Assembly (NCBI RefSeq): GCF_050003625.1
Contig: NC_134399.1
Span: forward strand, 38,704,671 to 38,768,670
Reading direction: 5' to 3'
Source: Haematobia irritans
Lineage: Eukaryota > Arthropoda > Insecta > Diptera > Muscidae
DNA length: 64,000 nucleotides
In this document: positions 10,516-22,875 of the stretch, in pieces
How the letters are laid out: each line of letters begins with the position of its first letter
Numbering within the stretch: position 1 is the stretch's first letter
Translations under genes and position numbers: made by a program
The notes under the pieces: model-generated
Told to the model about the DNA's origin: nothing
Database searches by the model: none
What the model saw: only the letters and a program-made list of their open reading frames with translations

Positions 10516-13036
10516 ATCTTTAACTTTTTCAATGCTGGATGTGAAATGAAAGGATCTATTCTCTGCCTTTTTATCATCATCCTCATTTGCAATTTCCTCG
10601 ATGATTTCTTCGCTTTTTGCCCCAGTTTCTAGAAATGTTGTAAAAAAATCATTTTTTATTTATGATAGTCTATTTGTGTATTAAATGCATTTACCTTTTT
10701 TCGGTAGGGGTGGAAGAGCTCTTGATTGGAATTTTTTCCTCTTGTCTTCATTTGATTTTGAGGAACAAGATTTCTCATTGCCTGTAACAGTCTCATCATT
10801 CTCATTACTTTCGTTCTTGCTACTATATCTGCTGTTATTTTTTCGAAAACGAAAAATGCTACAAAATCTTTGTTTTAAATTTAGCGAAAACTGCGATTTT
10901 TTCTCATTGGGTGTTATATTGGTCTTCAGAATCGTTTGTGGAGTCTCTGTCGTTTTATCATTTGATGTAGTTAAGTTCGTCTGCTGATTTACTTTTTGTT
11001 TTTGGTTATTTTGATTATTTATGGCAATCATGTTATTATTATTTGAATGAGCTTCGGAATCAGATGAAAAGTTTTTATGATTTTTTGTTGCTGGACCAAC
11101 ACTTTTCTCCAAACGATTTTGTGTTGAATTACTACTACGAGAGGAGCTCCATAAGACATCGTTGAGTGATTTCGATGTTGGGTTGGAAATTGCAGATTTG
11201 GGATGTTGTAGCGATGGAGCAAGGCCAGAGCTAAAAGCTCCTCCGGAGGCTTCAGAACTACCTTTCGTTTCTGAATATAGAGTGTGATAAAATTGTTTCA
11301 CTTCATCCAAAGACATATGCAAAGGTTCCACCGCATTCACGTTATCGTCTTCATGAATACTTGATGTCGATACAAAAGTTGATGTATATCGTGACGATGT
11401 ACTAGTCGATATGTGGCTTGGGGCACGATCACTACTTTCGCCATTCTCGGCACAATTTGAACCAGATCGTTTTTTGCGCTTGGTCTTATTTTTACGATTT
11501 ACTTTATTTTGGTGGTGGCATTTGATTAAGCCGTGTTTACTGCAACTACTTGATATTACTACATCTTTGGCATCTCTATTTGTATGATTAGTTGTGATGG
11601 TGGGGTTTATAATACTTCGATTAGTGTTTTGTGATCTTGTTTTATCCGATTTAATCATGTCCACCGGCAAGGCATATATGTCGGAGTCAATTGGTACGGT
11701 ATAAAAATCTGAAATTTCTCGGGTTAAAAGAGCATCATGTGACATTGCCTGAGTAATAAATATTGAATCATCTGGCTTATTCGCAGAAGAAACACTCAAT
11801 GAATTGTGAGAACTCGATAGACGACTGTTAAGAGAATTTCTTGAGTTAGGCCTATTACTACATGTTCCTGCAAATAATATTACCTCATTAAATATATATG
11901 AAAAATTGGCAAGAGTCTAGACCTACCGCCATGATATATATGGTTGTGGCAGTAATGAGAATTACCTAAAGGACTATATATAATTTTTCGTTGTAGACTG
12001 CTATCGTACTGTTGATATGCATTTCGTTTTATTCCGTAGTAAAGATCATAATCGTGGATTTCCGAAAGGCCAGACACATTAAATCTCTGTACTGCCGATG
12101 TAATATTATCCTGTTCGGATGGTATGGCTTTGAAATAACGAGTGTGATCTTGAAAATAAGGACACAACGTCTGCTTTATTTTTACAATGGAGACAGGCGG
12201 CGGTGGTGGAGGTATTGATTGCGAAGGTGAATCCGAGTCTAAGACGTCGACGCTATTACCCAGTGATGAGCTGAGAATATTATTTGGTTCATCGTATATA
12301 TTATCCATGTGAGAATTCAATATCGAATCGCTAGAGTACATGTGCTTATTTATAGAATACAATTCTTTACCAAGAATATCCTCGCCGACCATATAATTTC
12401 CGGCAACGCTTGCCCCTTCGTCGCACGCATTTGTATTACCAGTAGTACCTCCACTTATATTTGAGATTTCAACGTTTCCGTGTTCCTTCAAATGTTCAAA
12501 CGAAGATTGGGAGGATGTCCATCGTCGAAGACTAGTGACTGAAATTTTTGCCATAGATCGCACAAGAGTTGTTTGTGGTGAATCCTGAAATTCCGGTGGA
12601 GGATCTATAGGAGCAAGAGGCCCTTTTTTTAATGTGTTGAAATTTTCTGCACTCATTCCACCTTCAGAACAATTGTCTAAGGAATCAAACTGAGAAACTT
12701 CGCCATCGCTTTCCACTATCTATAAACAAGAAAGAAATTTAATTGTAAACCATGGAGAATATATAGCAAAAAGCAAACATACTTCAATATCAAACTTGCA
12801 CAATCCAAGACGATAAGAATCTCCACTGGATATGGAGCTATTAGTTGTCAACGGTACTCCAGAGTCGTCACTTAATGATGCAGCTGCATTAAGTTCCATG
12901 GCCAAATCATGATGATGCGAAGGAAAAATACTGAAGCTCTCACTATTGCAAATACCGGCTATAACCGAAGCGGTTGCTGAAGTATTATCCTTACTTTTTG
13001 TTGAAGAATCCATTTTATGCTCCAACAGTTGTAAAT
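10516..13036 (-). CDS. Adaptor-like signalling protein, four exons (partial; possibly sprint/RIN-like)
   Basis: Exons on the minus strand: 13013(ATG)-12783, 12719-11927, 11867-10695 and 10628-10516. Each has GT..AG borders and the frame is kept throughout (770 codons). A possible acceptor at 13037 would extend exon 1 to 13036, so the ATG at 13013 may be internal. A good donor ends the last visible exon, so the 3' part lies to the left or outside. The protein is Ser/Asn-rich and mostly low-complexity. It has three YxxP motifs (YDEP in exon 2, YTVP and YALP at the start of exon 3), a PPPPPP run and an [11 protein letters not shown]3-ligand motif at the end of exon 3. These suggest a docking or adaptor protein bound by SH2 and SH3 domains. 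No folded domain is visible. Sprint, the fly RIN-family Ras effector, is a guess from this style only. Confidence 0.72.
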
Positions 13037-13039
13037 CTG

Positions 13040-15046
13040 TACAAAGAGAATGACATTTTATTTGGTTGAAGGAAGATTTTGTTTTTTTTTTTTTTTCACT
13101 GAGGGCGTATAGTCCTACACTTTTTTAGTCGTAATTGCAATTATTTTCTCCAGATTTTCATATATTAAAAGTATTTTATAAATTATCAAACTTTATGAAG
13201 CAAAAGATCTAGGAACAATTTTATCTTATGAGAGATTAATTTTCATTTAAAAATATGGAACTTAAGACATTATTAACGACAGTTACATTACAGAGGATAA
13301 TTCAAATTATTCAAACATTAAACAAATCAGTGCACTTACTCACGCACGCTTTCCATTAAAAAAATATTATGGTATAACATTTGTAATTTAAAAAATAATT
13401 TCTTAACAACATGTGTACAGATTCCCAGCAAACCTAACTTGCTACAGCGTTCTGGTACGAAGGTTATTTTACAACCGTTTAACAGTGGAAGTATATAAAA
13501 CATTAGGGTGGTTCATATAATTTATATAACAGAATAGGTGATATGATGTGATAAAAAATCCATACGATCGCCTCTTGTAAGGTCTGTTGCTCTGAATCGA
13601 TCAAGAACTAAGTTGCAAGAGTGTAATCTGCCAACATTTTTGCAAATTTCCAGAATATTTCTGTATTTCCAGAATATTTCTGCTTTAAATGAATTAAAGA
13701 GGCATTGTGAAACCAAAATAAATTACGGAATATGTTGCTTTCTGTGTCTACGATCAAAAATTACTTCGTATGGCCGTTTTGTACGTGCCTTGGGTCCAAA
13801 ATATGCTTTTAACAGCCCTGTTATGAACAAAAATTTTCAATAGAGGTGCGTATCAATACGAAATTGAACGCTACCGAAAATTTCGTTAGCATAAATAGCA
13901 ATGCATTTCTTATGGGAACGCTGGAGGTGCATACCGGTCTTAAGTAAGGACGATCATATTGAGAGTTTACGAATTGGTAATTTGTTCAGAGCTTCATCAC
14001 GTTCGTGCGAGCGGAGCAACACCCGGGCTTTTTCTAGTCTAATATTTTATGTGCCTTTTGGAACTGATTAGGATTTTCCTTGAGCTGTTTGTTTAATATA
14101 CATTTCATCTTTTCACGAGAAATTTTAATCTTTAGCCTTTTCAATATGGCGTAGATTTCGTAGATTTCTAGCCTTCATTCGAGTTACTCTTTCAGATGTT
14201 TTTGCCCCACCGTCATGGCTTTTGTGTCGCTGAGTTCCTCCATGTATTTTAAATGTTAGATTCGCCTGTACTTAAAGTCAGAATAAAAAATTAGATGTCT
14301 TCTTGATTTTTTTTTTAAATTCTTACTTCATCTGTTGAATAGAGTATAACGTTAAAATTATCTTCGTTTAAGGGTATAAATGATAATCGTATTCAAATTC
14401 CAGACTTATGCCTTTTAAATGCTCAAGGTAGGAAATTGAAGCAACGGTCTCTAGACCTATACTATACAAGAAATTAGTCCATACTGATCAACTCCAATAT
14501 ATTCTCATTTAAGCCAAAGGATATTTTATGGAAATTGCGTTTTCCACAAAACCGTTAAATTAGGGAACTCGGCCTAGATAGGCATCATATCAAAAAATCC
14601 ACCAAAATAGGAATATTGGAAAATAAACCATAAAAAAAGTATTTTTATTTTGGATATACAATTCCAAATACAAAAAAAAATACACAAAATTCAACATAAG
14701 AAAAATAGAGCCTCTCGACCAGGTTGCAGACATGAAAAGAATTCACGAGTGTTATGTGTCTGAGGTTGTAAGTACAAATTTAATCCTGTTCTCAGAGTCT
14801 GATCGTCGTCCATAGCTCCAGATCAGGCAAGTGCAGTCGACTCATTTCTTACTTTTTTTAGAAATAGATGGCAATGTATCTGAACCATCTGATCAAGGGT
14901 CAAATGACACGCATCATCTTTTCTTGCTAAACCTAAACGACACACGACCAAATCACTTTGGACGCATCCCACCTTAGTTGCAGAGTTTTTGATAAGGCTA
15001 CATAAAGTAATCACGAAATTATTATCTCTTTGGGAGGAACCTTATA
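13040..15046. other. non-coding region
   Basis: No gene is recognised. It is AT-rich with scattered short open frames that have no family resemblance (13522-13843, 14823-15014). A T-rich run lies at 13081-13097. Probably upstream intron or 5' flank of the minus-strand adaptor gene plus decayed repeats. Confidence 0.5.
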
Positions 15047-15979
15047 AAGGGTGATTCTTTTGAGGTTAGGATTTTCATGCATTAGTATTTGACAGATCAC
15101 GTGGGATTTCAGACATGGTGTCAAAGAGAAAGATGCTCAGTATGCTTTGACATTTCATCATGAATAGACTTACGATCTGCCACAACGTCGAATTTTCAGT
15201 GAATGGGCCCTAGAAAAGTTGGCAGAAAATCCGCTTTTTTATCGACAAATTTTGTTCAGCGATGAGGCTCATTTCTGGTTGAATGGCTACGTAAATAAGC
15301 AAAATTGCCGCATTTGGAGTGAAGAGCAACCAGAAGCCGTTCAAGAACTGCCCATGCATCCCGAAAAATGCACTGTTTGGAGTGGTTTGTACGCTGGTGG
15401 AATCATTGGACCGTATTTTTTCAAAGATGCTGTTGGACGCAACGTTACGGTGAATGGCGATCGCTATCGTTCGATGCTAACAAACTTTTTGTTGCCAAAA
15501 ATGGAAGAACTGAACTTGGTTGACATGTGGTTTCAACAAGATGGCGCTACATGCCACACAGCTCGCGATTCTATGGCCATTTTGAGGGAAAACTTCGGAG
15601 AACAATTCATCTCAAGAAATGGACCGGTAAGTTGGCCACCAAGATCAAGCGATTTGACGCCTTTAGACTATTTTTTGTGGGGCTACGTCAAGTCTAAAGT
15701 CTACAGAAATAAGCCAGCAACTATTCCAGCTTTGGAAGACAACATTTCCGAAGAAATTCGGGCTATTCCGGCCGAAATGCTCGAAAAAGTTGCCCAAAAT
15801 TGGACTTTCCGAATGGACCACCTAAGACGCAGCCGCGGTCAACATTTAAATGAAATTATCTTCAAACAGTAAATGTCATGGACCAATCTAACGTTTCAAA
15901 TAAAGAACCGATGAGATTTTGCAAATTTTATGCGTTTTTTTTTAAAAAAAAGTTATCAAGCTCTTAACAAATCACCCTT
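15047..15979 (+). mobile_element. DD41D Tc1/mariner element, internal-deletion derivative (copy 1)
   Basis: 933 bp between TA duplications (15045-15046, 15980-15981). The ends are AAGGGTGATTCTTTTGAGG and an inverted AATCACCCTT. The interior keeps the C-terminal catalytic part of the transposase, but the DNA-binding N-terminus has been cut out: the original start (15160) is followed after five codons by sequence from the catalytic half, out of frame. It is almost identical to the copy at 41021-41953 outside the deletion scar, so both are recent. Confidence 0.93.
15219..15872 (+). pseudogene. DD41D transposase, catalytic half only
   Basis: About 217 open codons; the frame runs upstream to about 15171 (IFSEWALEKL) but has no native ATG. 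Catalytic residues: Asp in FSDEAHF, Asp in WFQQDGATCH and Asp in DLTPLDYFLWGY. Counting the residues between the second and third Asp gives 41, that is DD41D, the spacing of the rosa-type branch first known from tephritid flies. Without the HTH region the protein could not recognise its own ends. The out-of-frame ATG at 15160 would yield only a 17-residue peptide. Confidence 0.9.
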
Positions 15980-15981
15980 TA

Positions 15982-16779
15982 GTATCAATCTGTAATCAAT
16001 TCCACGGCGGCGAATTCTATGTAACTAAAACGATGGCCCCACCGAGAGGGTGTAAATATACATAGTATTTATATTAACCACATCATTTATTGTTCTATTA
16101 TTGTTGATGTGAGTTCAAACTGCCTTTGTAAATCGGTCCAATGTCTATTCGAAAATGAACTGAAAACATATCAATACTGGCTAGTGCGTATTTAATTTTC
16201 CAATAGGAATAGATCTTCGTTATCTTTGTTCTCCGTGGAAAAGATTCATACACCATATTTTTTCGCAAATGCAGATTAATGATATTGGCAAAACGATATC
16301 AAAGGATTTGTTTGTAATTAATTTACACAATATTTCATAAGAATTCGTTCAAAAAACGCCGACAGAGATATTCTACAACAAATCACGCCCAAATACGTGT
16401 ATACAGAATATTTTGCGAAAGCATTGAACACGGATTTATACAAACATAATAAATTAACCGTACATTTTCGTTTTCCATACACTAAAGCGCCACCATTTTC
16501 CAGGATTATTTCTACCCACAAATTTAGGAATTAACAAACTTTTGCAATTCACAACCACTCTGAATTCACATTGCTTTTATAGACACAAATCCAAATTCAA
16601 AAGCGTTCAACCGTTCACCCCTCGTTCAAACACTGGGAAAATGAGAAGTCCCTGGAACTATGATATGGTTGTTAAGAGGGGGGACGAAATAAGAATTGGA
16701 GCGCTTTTGAGAAAAATTATTGGTTTGTAATTTGCCGTCCTTCACGAACGGCGTCAATCTTGCATCCTCCGCTATTATC
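15982..16779. other. non-coding region
   Basis: No gene recognised. Short frames at 16318-16521 and 16542-16730 have no family resemblance. AAATTCAAAAGCGTTCA (about 16593) recurs at about 35706, hinting at a dispersed repeat. Confidence 0.45.
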
Positions 16780-16869
16780 AAAGATTTTATAATTTTAAAT
16801 TTATAATTTTAAATTAAATTTAAATTTTAAATTAAATTTAAATTTTAAATTTAAAATTATAAAATCTTT
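16780..16869. repeat. AT-only palindrome, about 90 bp
   Basis: AAAGATTTTATAATTTTAAA at the left is matched by its exact complement ending at 16869. Between them lie short TTTAAATTTAAA-type repeats. It could fold into a long cruciform. It directly adjoins two MITE copies. Confidence 0.9.
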
Positions 16870-16876
16870 GTATTAT

Positions 16877-17175
16877 TCGCTTTACAGATTATTAGTTATT
16901 CCGGACGGAATGTCGGTGTTTGTAAAGAATCTTATGCGCTTTACAGACTATCAGTTATTCCGGACGGAATGTTGGTGTTTGTAAAGAATCTTACAGTGTG
17001 TCGGATCGATACAACTTGTCGGCGATGACTAAATAATCGGTAAATGTGTTATCGATCCCATAAACATGCAGCAGTATCGATTAAACCTTCGGACTTTACT
17101 TATAATGTGCACAATATATGGGATATGTTCGACACGAGCACTGTCGTCCGGAATAACTGATAGTCTGTAAAGCGC
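16877..17175. mobile_element. MITE, GCGCTTTACAGACTATCAG family, with duplicated left end
   Basis: A complete copy (16936-17175) has ends GCGCTTTACAGACTATCAG and its complement, about 30 bp of inverted repeat running into TTATTCCGGACG. It is preceded by a truncated first unit (16877-16935) holding the same left 60 bases. Other copies are at 26391-26620 and 42824-43062. Non-coding. Confidence 0.88.
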
Positions 17176-17180
17176 ATTAA

Positions 17181-18460
17181 GCGGACCTTACACGGTCGGA
17201 TAAACACAACGACAGAGGTTCGTCTATTTGTTGTGTGTTCGTTCAAGTTTTGCCCTTACACTGCACGAACAAATATCCCTGCCAGCATTTCAAAGTTCCA
17301 TTTCATCCTCATCGCTACCACGGACTCGTAAGTGACACTGCCACAATCGCCAACTGTGATGGAGGAAGCGTCTGAAAAAGTATGAAATATACATGAAAGT
17401 ATTTTGCCATCACTATTGTTACAAGAGTCATTTTATATTTTGTGAAACACCAAGCGCAACTAGCTTCTTATAATTTATTTAAAAATATCGATAATGAAAT
17501 GCTGAAAACATAGTTATTTCGTTTAAAATTGTAAAAGGTATATTGTTGAACAATTTTTGACATTCCAAATGGAATAAAGTGATTGTTTTTCAGATATTTT
17601 ACAGACACGCTGCCTCCATCGAGAAAAAAACACTGGCTGATAGACTCTGCAACATGAAACTTGCCACTTGTAAATCAACATCATTCTATTATTAATGAAA
17701 AAATTATGTTAAATGCGTTGTGATAGTGTTATAAATGTTATGTTATAAGAATTTACATGTGTGATTCTTTTACAACTAACTTAAAATGCACCTTTCCTGA
17801 TTGTTTTAAGGGGCTCTTATTGGCGTCGTTCTAAATTTATTAAAAAAGGCACCTAATAATGGCACTCATTCGATACTTTTTTGTAGTAACTTGGCGTGGT
17901 ACAAATTTTCAATAGTGACGGCGCTTTTCCGACGAGTTTTGGATGTCGCATACGATTGTTTCAAATTCAAAAAATGTTGGCAGGGATGATGACAACTTGG
18001 AAAAGTAAGATGAAGCATAAACATAAACAATGAAGATGTGTGAAGAGTTGTGGGTAAAGCCATTTGTTACTGAACTAATGGAAAAAATAATAAAAATCCG
18101 GATCCTGAAGCAATCCACATTTAATAAATTACAAATTACTTGATGAATTTCAAAATGCTTCTCACCAGGGTTTCCATTGAATGGAAGTGGATTTTATCTA
18201 CGCTTTTGTCACAATTCTCGTTTAGGTTTAAATATTTTTTAAATTTCCAACCAGAATTGGCGATTCATCATTAATTTCATTGCAGAAATGCCTGTTTTTA
18301 TTGTAAAAATAAATTTGTTTTTGACGAACATCCCCTTACACCTAATGATTTGTGATTTTATGCCAACACGTCCCCGCAACACGCGAACATGACCTTATAC
18401 TATTGGATTTGTCACCGCAACGTGTTGTGTCGCAGGTTTATCCGACTGTATAAGGCCCGC
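17181..18460. mobile_element. TIR element (GCGGACCTTACACGG ends)
   Basis: The left end GCGGACCTTACACGGTCGG and right end CCGACTGTATAAGGCCCGC are imperfect inverted repeats of about 25 bp. Sub-terminal CAACAC/GTGTTG words are also mirrored. A CCCTGCCA-family element (17277-17985) has inserted into it. No transposase is present. Confidence 0.7.
17277..17985 (+). mobile_element. CCCTGCCA-family element, copy 1
   Basis: Ends CCCTGCCAGCATTTC and, inverted, AAATGTTGGCAGGG. About 709 bp, with a deletion of the CGACGTAGTGGGGATT part present in other copies. The shared frame GALIG...LFCSNLAWY...LFRRVLDVAYDCF (about 17811-17955) is open here too. Other copies: 38202-39228, 39315-39774 plus 42252-42377 (reverse), 47814-48601, 52690-53472. 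Confidence 0.85.
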
Positions 18461-18763
18461 TTTATAGACTGGACGGGGCATTAGAGAAATAATACCGGCT
18501 TGAAAAAATTAATTATTGTTTTCGTATGTGTCACCCTGTTTTTGTGTGCCTTCTTTTGCTATCGAAAGGAAGTCACATCGCTAACATTCGTAGCGTAAAT
18601 ACCTATTAAAAGCGTTGCAAATTTTGTTGGATCGTTTGGAATTTTTGCACAAATATATTTCTTTTCATTGTCGAAGGTATGTGCATGAATTGATTATTTT
18701 TTAGAGACGTTTTACAATTAATACTTTCCAGATCCGTTAGGGATTTTATAAATCTGCAGCAAA
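18461..18763 (+). promoter_or_regulatory. Promoter and 5' UTR region of Dbp80
   Basis: The stretch between a TE and the start codon. A probable 5' UTR intron runs 18677-18731 (AAG|GTATGT ... TTTCCAG|ATCC), leaving a 32-base leader exon before the ATG at 18764 (context AGCAAAATGG, suitable for flies). The transcription start cannot be placed; the promoter should lie within about 200 bases upstream of 18676. Confidence 0.5.
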
Positions 18764-21700
18764 ATGGAAGATGGTAATTGGGCTAAGAAAGCTGAGGACC
18801 AACTTGAACTTGGAAAGTTGGTAGGTGAATACCAGCACTTATAAGTTTAAATACCCTAGAAAATGCTCTTGTCTATCTTTAGGTTAGTAATTTGGAAATC
18901 GAAAGCAAAGATGAATCAAAAGAACAATCGGAAGCGCCGGATATTGCAAGGTAAGTTACTACAATTGCCCAAAATTTTTATTAAAGAGAAATAGGCTTTT
19001 CGGTAAAAATGTGGTCACAAATTACCAGATACTCAAAATAAGGAATATTTTGAGTACTTAACTTTATAAAAATAATAATGATTTACTTAGGTTTTGTTTA
19101 TAAGTAATATAATTTAATTGGCCTTATAGGCTTTGTATTACGGAATTTTTGAAATAAATAAATAAAAAGCATCGAATGATAAAAATGATTGGTTTGCAAA
19201 TGTGCTTTATTTTTTGCAACTAATTCAAAAATGTTTTTTTATTGAAATTAATATCAAACATATTGAAAGCTCAATATCTCTCACGGAAATTCGTATCATT
19301 GCAAATGAATAGTCTTAGTGAACTTAAAATAACTGGCCGCCACAACACCTAATCTAACCTACCAAGCCAGAGCTTCCAAATCCAATTTGCAAATAACTTC
19401 TATTTATGTATACTTGAAATTTAAAACACACGAATTTTTATTTACAGCCCAGCAGAAACCAGCCTACTGCTAAAGATTATTCGTAAAGGTTTAGTAGAGT
19501 CCAAATCAGACTTGGAAATTCAACGTAAGGATCCATCATCACCGCTTTATTCCGTAAAAACTTTCGAGAAATTACATTTGTAAGTACTATTTTTAAAGCC
19601 AACTGATAAATTGGCACATATACGCAATTGCCTTAGAACAAAACAAGTCTAAAGATTAAATGGAGCAATGTTATATCAGAATAGGTTAAAGGGTACTTAT
19701 ATTTATATGTATAAAGAAGGACTACTCTTCAAATTTCGCATCACATTTAGCAAATATGTTCATTATACACTCAGCGTCACTGAAGGCTTAAATGAGGCAA
19801 GCTGGCAATTTACAATAACATTTATTTACAGTAAATAGGGAGAAATATGATAAAAAATATGACAAAACTAATTAAAATTAATTTATAGTGGTATACAAGT
19901 TTTTAACATTGGCAGAATTCATCTTATATATAATTCTTCGAACATACTTTGAATTTTGCGGAGATTGTCACCGTTGTTTTTTGAAGCATTTTCAAAATAC
20001 TGTATTAGAAGGCAATTTACACTTACTATTATTCCTTTTAATATTATCAGTAACCTATGTTTGATAGTTGGATTCATCCTATCTACAATAAATCATCTTC
20101 TAATTGCACAGAAAACCAGAAATTCTAAAGGGTATTTATGCCATGGGGTTCAATGCACCATCGAAAATTCAAGAAAATGCTTTACCAATATTGTTGGCTG
20201 ATCCACCACAAAATATGATCGCACAAAGTCAGTCAGGTACTGGAAAAACAGCTGCTTTTGTGTTGGCAATGCTAAGCAGAGTCGATACAAAATTGGACTA
20301 TCCACAGGTAATTGCACCCATTTTTTTTCAGATTTAAGTATATGATTTTCTAAATTATGTAGGTTCTCTGTTTATCTCCCACGTATGAATTGGCGATTCA
20401 AACTGGAGAAGCTGCTGCAAGAATGGCACAATTTTGCCCAGACATTAAACTTAAATTTGCTGTAAGGGGTGAAGAAGGTAATTTAACCTACGAAAAAGTC
20501 AATACAATATCAAAATGAGTTTTATTTTATATTTTCCAGTTGATCCAGGCACAAAACTTACAGACCACATTATTATAGGAACACCAGGAAAAGTTTTGGA
20601 TTGGGGTATTAAGTATAAATTTATAGATCTTAAAAAGATTCGAGTTTTTGTGCTTGACGAAGCAGATGTTATGATAGCCACCCAAGGTCACCATGATCAA
20701 TGTATTCGAATTCATAAGTACGAATTCATAAAAAATAAATGCGTTTCAATTCTAATGTACCATTTAATTGTAGACAACTTTCTCCTAAGTGTCAGATGTT
20801 GTTTTTCTCAGCCACTTACGACAAAGAAGTAATGGACTTCGCGGAACATATTGTACCGGATGCAAACATTATAAGGTAAAAAAAGTGTTGCGTAGTATGT
20901 TGAATGCTTGTATTCAAACTTTTCTATAAATTTACAGACTACAAAGAGAACAGGAATCACTTGACAACATAAAGCAATACTATGTTCGGTGCAATTCAGA
21001 GGAAGAAAAATATCAAGCCATTCAAAACATATACGGAAGTATTACAATTGGCCAAGCCATAATATTTTGCCATGTGAGACAATATGTGAAATTTATGTGT
21101 TATATATAATATAATAAATAAATGAATTATTTATAGACTCGTAAAACTGCTGGTTGGCTTGCAGGTAAATTGTCATCGGATGGTCATTCTGTTGCTGTGT
21201 TGTCTGGGGATCTCACTGTGGAACAAAGGTTAGCTGTTCTTGATCGATTTAGAATTGGTTTGGAAAAAGTACTGATCACCACTAATGTCTTGTCTCGAGG
21301 TTGGCAACGATAATTAACTTTTGAATGCGATATATTATCATGATCTTATTATTTAGGTATCGATGTGGAACAAGTAACTATTGTTGTAAATTTCGATTTG
21401 CCAATGGATGCCAAAGGTAGAGCCGACTGCGAAACATACCTTCATCGTATTGGTAGAACAGGACGCTTTGGTTCGTACCCATATACTTTTGTTTATCACA
21501 TATTTACAGAAAAAACATGTTTACGTTTACGTTTTTGTTTTATTTTTTTTTTAACTTCCAGCAATTATTGAAAATTAGCTAGCTCAATATCATACATTTT
21601 CCCATTTTTTTTACATAAGTTGGAAATCTATAGATATTATATTTGTTCTGAACGAAATGTATTTTGATTCCTTTTAACTTTTTTAATTAGGTCTCTCAAT

Positions 21701-22875
21701 TCTCAAAGAAAATTATGCTTACATTCTGATGCCTGTATATTGACTACAAAACCAATGTATCAATGCTTCTCTAAGTGGTTTCGCCGTAAATTGGGCAGCA
21801 CTTATTGGTAGAATCGAAATTCGTGGTGGTATCACAATGGACTGAATAGTCTAATCTAGCCTAAAATATTCGGAAAGCAATCGGGGTTATTACGCCTTAT
21901 CATCTCGGAATCTGCACCCACTTCGTGCTATATTTTCATAACCTCATGTTCTTGTATGCTCAGTTAATATCTTAAGAGTGTTGCTATTTGTTATTCTCTT
22001 TTAGGTGTCCGTTTTCTGCACCTGCAGTAAGCATACCAATCTCAGGAAGCTAAGCTCACGTCTCTTTTTCAGAAAGCAATATTTTTTAAAATTCATTTTG
22101 TACCACTTCGAATGAAGAATGATCGTTTAAATTACTTAGCTCAACATGCTAATTCAAAAGCAAATGGTCAGACAGCTGCCATATGTATAATTTATGACAT
22201 GTTTATTTATGACATGTTATTTAAATATTTCAAGTCAAATACTTAGGTTAGGTTAGGTTAAAGTGGCAGCCCGTTTAACTAAAAGTACCTATTACATATG
22301 GGCACTTCTAGTCTTAACCACTGAACCTTCTTTATTATTTTCTTTTGTGGAACCAAATATCAAATACTTGATATTTTCACCCCCATTTTCATGAAGCTCC
22401 GTTAACGTACTTTAAAATCGTACTATGGACAAATTTATCATCTTGCCTATTAATCCATATGCCAGTTAGGAAACTGCTGACAACTTTTCAAGTAACGTTA
22501 ACCGTAGGGAAGATATTTCAATTTTTCTTTCTGTTAACTGGCAGTTAAATCTACATATCTGTCACAAATAATATATTGTAATAAATTCTGAAGAAATGAT
22601 AAGTTTGGAAGAAGCGATATTTTTGAAGATATTAGATTTGAAATTGTAACAAATGTAAAGGGAATCTCGATCTAATCTACTGCTTATTTCTGATATTGCT
22701 GCATTTACTTACTCTTACTCCTGGTTTCTTTTTAGGCAAAAATGGTATTGCAATAAATCTCGTAGATAGTGAAAAGTCAATGGATATTTGCCGAGCTATC
22801 GAAAATCATTTTAAGAAAACAATTAAAGAATTGAATGCTGACAATACAGAAGAGATTGAAAGAATTGGATCCTAA
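18764..22875 (+). CDS. Dbp80: DEAD-box RNA helicase Dbp80 (DDX19/DDX25 type)
   Basis: ATP-dependent RNA helicase that acts with Gle1 at the cytoplasmic face of the nuclear pore in mRNA export (family knowledge). Eleven coding exons: 18764-18820, 18883-18950, 19448-19579, 20112-20307, 20363-20477, 20540-20717, 20774-20875, 20938-21073, 21137-21299, 21357-21470 and 22736-22875. All have GT..AG borders and total 1401 bases, 466 aa. Motifs in order: FNAPSKIQ (Q motif), [10 protein letters not shown] (I), PTYELA (Ia), GTPGK (Ib), DEAD (II), SAT (III), IIFCHTRKTA (IV), [10 protein letters not shown] (V), [10 protein letters not shown] (VI). The acidic N-terminus and length match the DDX19 family. 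The last intron (1.27 kb) has collected SINE and MITE debris. AATAAA lies about 12 bases after the stop. Apparently intact. Confidence 0.96.
19311..19372 (-). repeat. SINE tail fragment in Dbp80 intron 3
   Basis: GTCTTAGTGAACTTAAAATA, then GGCCGCCACAACACCTAATC, reads as a diverged copy of the 3' part of the muscid SINE (compare 57283-57360 reversed). Confidence 0.5.
21765..21860 (-). repeat. SINE middle fragment in Dbp80 intron 10
   Basis: CTTCTCTAAGTGGTTTCGCC and ATCACAATGGACTGAATAGT match the body of the SINE at 57283-57586 in reverse orientation. It is diverged and lacks the tRNA-like head. Confidence 0.6.
22243..22375 (+). repeat. SINE/LINE tail fragment in Dbp80 intron 10
   Basis: TTAGGTTAGGTTAAAGTGGC, then GCCCG and ACTAAAAGTACCTATTACAT, nearly the same as 9105-9260 but with an internal deletion. 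Confidence 0.7.
22379..22545. repeat. CCATTTTCATG MITE fragment
   Basis: CCCCCATTTTCATGAAGCTC ... TGTTAACTGGCAGTTAA matches the ends and interior of the element at 40891-42037. It lies in the last intron of Dbp80. Confidence 0.6.

Noticed and set aside
10681..10693. Stop codon in the adaptor gene after KKGKCI
   Set aside because: The codons after KKG lie beyond a good GTAAAT donor; splicing to 10628 keeps a long frame.
13522..13843. Two overlapping open frames on opposite strands
   Set aside because: No codon bias, motif or splice context; no recognisable relative.
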